Shown in pieces: positions 4,837 to 6,974 of a stretch of DNA of 6,974 nt (position 1 is its first letter; the number at the start of each line of letters is the position of its first letter). A program made the translations under genes and the position numbers. Source of the stretch: Clostridia bacterium (GTDB taxonomy: Bacteria; Bacillota_A; Clostridia; Oscillospirales; CAG-272); contig JAGBUD010000175.1 in assembly GCA_017630995.1 (NCBI GenBank), forward strand, positions 1-6,974, given 5' to 3'. The notes beneath the pieces were generated by a model that saw only the letters and a program-made list of their open reading frames with translations, had not been told where the DNA came from and ran no database searches.

Positions 4837-5304
4837 ATGACGTACGAGCAAGCCGTGTTTTTTAAAATTCTGTTATCGCTGGGGTACCGCGAGGAGCTGA
4901 ACGCTTTTATAAATACCGCGCTCGAAGCGGAGGAACCCTTAAGCGATATAATTCTCGAGCTTTCTTTCGCCGAAAACGACCTGAACAGGCAGATTTCGCT
5001 GCTGAACGAATACATAATATCCGCAAGCACCGCCGTTGATTACGACGGAGCGGTTTTTTCCTTGCTGCTTGATTTTCTGCGGAAAAGGCGCTTATCGGGT
5101 ATGAGCGTCGAAGAAACAAGCGTGCTTATGCACCGCGCGGCGATACTCCGCCCTGACTTTTGGGAGAAGCCTCACGACCGAAAATGGTTTGTTATGTATT
5201 TTTTCGCCGACTACATAGAATTTTGCGGAGAGCAGGAGGCAAGCGATCGACTCGACGCGTTTTTAGAGCAAGGAAAACTGCCCGAGTCGTTTATTAATAT
5301 TTAA
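4837..5304 (+). CDS. Small all-helical conserved-type protein of unknown function
   Basis: A 155-residue protein without signal peptide or membrane segment. It appears almost wholly alpha-helical, with short helices rich in Leu, Glu and Ala: 2-17, 18-31, 35-44, 49-64, 70-84, 90-104 and 133-144. The stretch EPLSDIILELSFAENDLNRQI (33-53), the linker VEETSVLMHRAA (91-102) and PDFWEKP (106-112) resemble a hypothetical family I have seen in Clostridia, sometimes near toxin-immunity loci; I cannot name it with certainty. The frame extends back to 4753, but ATG 4837 is preceded by GGGAGGA (4824-4830) with a 6-nt gap, and the promoter lies inside the upstream extension. It is monocistronic, divergent from the SGNH gene and convergent with the CoiA-like gene. 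Confidence 0.8.
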   Translation: MTYEQAVFFKILLSLGYREELNAFINTALEAEEPLSDIILELSFAENDLNRQISLLNEYIISASTAVDYDGAVFSLLLDFLRKRRLSGMSVEETSVLMHRAAILRPDFWEKPHDRKWFVMYFFADYIEFCGEQEASDRLDAFLEQGKLPESFINI

Positions 5305-5350
5305 AGCCCGCGCCGCTTGACCGTTTTTTTATAAAATCCGCAAGCTTTTT

Positions 5351-5379
5351 AAAAGCCGATACACAAAGTATCGGCTTTT
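5351..5379. terminator. Bidirectional terminator between helical-protein and CoiA-like genes
   Basis: Perfect 12-bp arms AAAAGCCGATAC (5351-5362) and GTATCGGCTTTT (5368-5379) with a 5-nt loop ACAAA. The upstream T-rich/A-rich tract and the terminal T4 serve both convergent genes. It is unrelated in sequence to the GGCACTC hairpins. Confidence 0.9.
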
Positions 5380-5403
5380 GCGTTAACAAAGCATTCTGCG
5401 TTG

Positions 5404-6465
5404 TTATTTCAACGAGTTTCTACGTTTTTTTGTTTCATTTTCTATTTTGTATCTTATTAAAACCCAAATTCGACTATTTTCTTTTTGCGCACTGAGCGAA
5501 TATTGCTTTTTCTCCTTTTGAGAACGAATTCCATATTTATTGTCCGCGTATGTATACTGTATGCAATCGGTTTTGAAATCTCTATACATTTCACCCTTTT
5601 GGTTTCGATTGATAAAAATCTCTTCTCCGCTTTCTGTATTTTTTACTATCATCCACCTAAACTCTTTTTTCCAAAGATTTTTAAGGAGACTAGGTCGTTC
5701 AACATCCGCACTCGTTGCGATAGTATTCGACTTGATTGCTGATACAAATTCTTCTTCTGAATATATTTCAGAAGGAACAAAATATCTGATTGTAGATTTG
5801 TGTTTTGTCGAAGAATCGCAACGCAACAACTCATTTACGCGATAAATTTCCCCGGACTTTGTCTGAATGTATACACGATGTTTTTTCAGATTCTCCGGAT
5901 TTTCGGATATTCTAAAAAAACCATTTGCATTGTCTTCGAGTATTTGCTCGTTTCCTTCTTCATCTTCACAAACATTTGCCGACGATAAATCGTAAAGCCA
6001 TATCGTAGTTATAGAAAGTTGTTCATAAAATTCATTTCGCTCCTCAAAATCAAATGAAATGTACGAATGCTGAAACTCAATAACTGTATTCGTTCTTTCA
6101 TAATACGCATCCGCAAACTTCCATTTTCCCGTTTCTTTGTTTTTTATACATTTCTCAACGGAACAAAAATCTCCCATTATTTTCTTCCACTTACTGTGCC
6201 ATTGACTTTCTTTGTATCTGCGCATCTTCGCAACGATTTCATATCTGCTTGCCCTTTCCGGATATAATTCTTTGTATTCTTCGTATGAATAATACAATCT
6301 GAAATATGGACCGCCGTTATTGCGCGAACCTTTTACAAACTGCACTCTAAACTCATATTCTGGATCTACAAATTCATCATGCCTATCATATAAGCCGTTT
6401 CTGACATCATCCGCCGACACCAAAATAGGCTCTTCGTTTTCTTTGAACAGACGTGCATATTTCAT
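5404..6465 (-). CDS. CoiA-like nuclease family protein
   Basis: A 353-residue soluble protein resembling the CoiA-like nuclease family (competence protein CoiA and relatives, restriction-endonuclease fold). The core reads ESQWHSKWK (86-94), then KWKFADAYYER (114-124) with the putative metal ligand D119, then TVIEFQHSYIS (127-137) with the E130-x-Q132 motif, then ERNEFYEQL (142-150) and ITTIWLYDL (152-160). The segment DPEYEFRVQFV...PYFRLYY (34-59) matches where relatives carry a CPxC-type cysteine site, but there are no cysteines there. Residues about 190-353 form a C-terminal region I do not recognise, ending in a basic tail (KKRRN). It may cut or process DNA; whether it serves competence or defence is unknown. 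ATG 6465 has GGGAG (6478-6474) 8 nt upstream. The gene is richer in A/T codons than its neighbours and has no nearby competence or methylase partner. Confidence 0.8.
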   Translation of the reverse strand: MKYARLFKENEEPILVSADDVRNGLYDRHDEFVDPEYEFRVQFVKGSRNNGGPYFRLYYSYEEYKELYPERASRYEIVAKMRRYKESQWHSKWKKIMGDFCSVEKCIKNKETGKWKFADAYYERTNTVIEFQHSYISFDFEERNEFYEQLSITTIWLYDLSSANVCEDEEGNEQILEDNANGFFRISENPENLKKHRVYIQTKSGEIYRVNELLRCDSSTKHKSTIRYFVPSEIYSEEEFVSAIKSNTIATSADVERPSLLKNLWKKEFRWMIVKNTESGEEIFINRNQKGEMYRDFKTDCIQYTYADNKYGIRSQKEKKQYSLSAQKENSRIWVLIRYKIENETKKRRNSLK

Positions 6466-6516
6466 AACAAAATCTCCCTTTATAATTTTTGCATGACTGG
6501 GATTCTAGTATACTTT

Positions 6517-6545
6517 ATTATAACATCATCCATTCTCTTTGTCAC
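6517..6545 (-). promoter_or_regulatory. Promoter of the CoiA-like gene
   Basis: On the minus strand GTGACA (6545-6540), a 17-nt spacer and a perfect TATAAT (6522-6517). Transcription would start near 6510, giving a leader of about 45 nt. Confidence 0.7.
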
Positions 6546-6593
6546 TACTTTTCAATTTATTTTTCCTTGTTTATACACTCATACAAATGCAAT

Positions 6594-6622
6594 TTGCTTT
6601 TTTACCGACAGTGTGATATAAT
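6594..6622 (+). promoter_or_regulatory. Promoter of the serine hydrolase gene
   Basis: TTGCTT (6594-6599), a 17-nt spacer and TATAAT (6617-6622) preceded by TGA, an extended -10. It is divergent from, and about 50 nt away from, the CoiA-like promoter. Confidence 0.7.
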
Positions 6623-6640
6623 CAAAACGAGGTGACGGAT

Positions 6641-6974
6641 ATGAACGGCGAAATTCTTAAAAATTTACTCGAAAACGGAATCAAAAACGGCGCTTATCCC
6701 TGCTATGCCGCGGCTGTCGGCGGAAAAGACGGTGTTTTATTCCGTGAATTCGGCGGAGATCGGGCGTTATATCCCGACGTTCTTCCGATAACCGAGGACA
6801 CTCTTTTCGATATGGCATCGCTTTCGAAGCTTATCGGCACGACCATGGCGGCGCTAAAGCTTATCGAGGGCGGTCGGCTTTCGATTGAAAGTCGAGTCGG
6901 CGACTATTTCGAAAGCTGTTGCGGCAAGGAAAGCATAACTATTTTCGAGCTTATGACGCACACCTCCGGCATAA
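6641..6974 (+). CDS. Class C beta-lactamase-family serine hydrolase, 5' part
   Basis: The first 111 codons of a beta-lactamase-fold serine hydrolase (PF00144-type), cut by the right edge. The signature is LFDMASLSKLIGTT (55-68), containing S60-x-x-K63, where S60 is the expected nucleophile. It is followed by AALKLIEGGRLSIESRVGDYF (70-90) and ITIFELMTHTSGI (99-111), the usual "LLTHTSG" block. These enzymes include D-aminopeptidases, esterases and penicillin-binding-like proteins; resistance to beta-lactams cannot be inferred. No signal peptide is visible at the N-terminus (MNGEILKNLLENGIKNG), so it is probably cytosolic. ATG 6641 is preceded by GAGGTGA (6629-6635). Codons are GC-richer than in the adjoining CoiA-like gene. 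Confidence 0.9.
   Translation, partial: MNGEILKNLLENGIKNGAYPCYAAAVGGKDGVLFREFGGDRALYPDVLPITEDTLFDMASLSKLIGTTMAALKLIEGGRLSIESRVGDYFESCCGKESITIFELMTHTSGI

Overview
The window looks like chromosomal DNA of a moderate-GC Firmicute, probably an uncultured gut-type Clostridium or Oscillospira relative. The clues are strong AGGAGG-like ribosome binding sites 5-8 nt from ATG, sigma-A promoters with 16-17 nt spacers and frequent TGn extensions, and gene content typical of Clostridia (a YeiH-type membrane protein, a cytosolic SGNH hydrolase, a class C beta-lactamase-like serine hydrolase). The species cannot be named from the sequence alone.

Layout, left to right. (1) Positions 1-58, minus strand: first 19 codons of a small helix-turn-helix regulator with a consensus promoter and a set of direct repeats that may be its operator. 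(2) Positions 366-1391, plus: UPF0324/YeiH-family membrane protein. (3) Positions 1528-2361, plus: DUF4304-like protein with an extra N-terminal domain and a C-terminal four-cysteine cluster. (4) Positions 2362-2694: a 333-nt gap holding a terminator, a possible decayed minus-strand gene end and the long leader of the next gene. (5) Positions 2695-3669, plus: DUF2971 protein. (6) Positions 3830-4642, minus: SGNH/GDSL hydrolase with a MucBP-like C-terminus, convergent with gene 5. (7) Positions 4837-5304, plus: small all-helical protein, divergent from gene 6. (8) Positions 5404-6465, minus: CoiA-like nuclease, convergent with gene 7. (9) Positions 6641 to the end, plus: start of a beta-lactamase-family serine hydrolase, divergent from gene 8.

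Almost every gene seems to be its own transcription unit: a promoter can be pointed to in front of each, and a hairpin lies after each complete gene. Convergent pairs share one hairpin. No operon is evident, so the genes are better read as a row of single-gene units than as a pathway. Genes 3, 5 and 8 (DUF4304, DUF2971, CoiA-like nuclease) are accessory-type and genes 5 and 8 are visibly richer in A/T codons than genes 2, 6, 7 and 9. This suggests independent acquisition between more resident genes.

The points most worth following are: an identical 30-bp hairpin repeat bracketing the DUF4304 gene; a DUF2971 protein with an ADP-ribosyltransferase-like arrangement of conserved residues; an orphan CoiA-like nuclease that has lost the cysteines of the usual N-terminal site; and an apparently cytosolic SGNH hydrolase carrying a MucBP-like domain normally seen on surface proteins. 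No mobile element, CRISPR array, tRNA or rRNA was recognised. No convincing multi-gene novel system was found.
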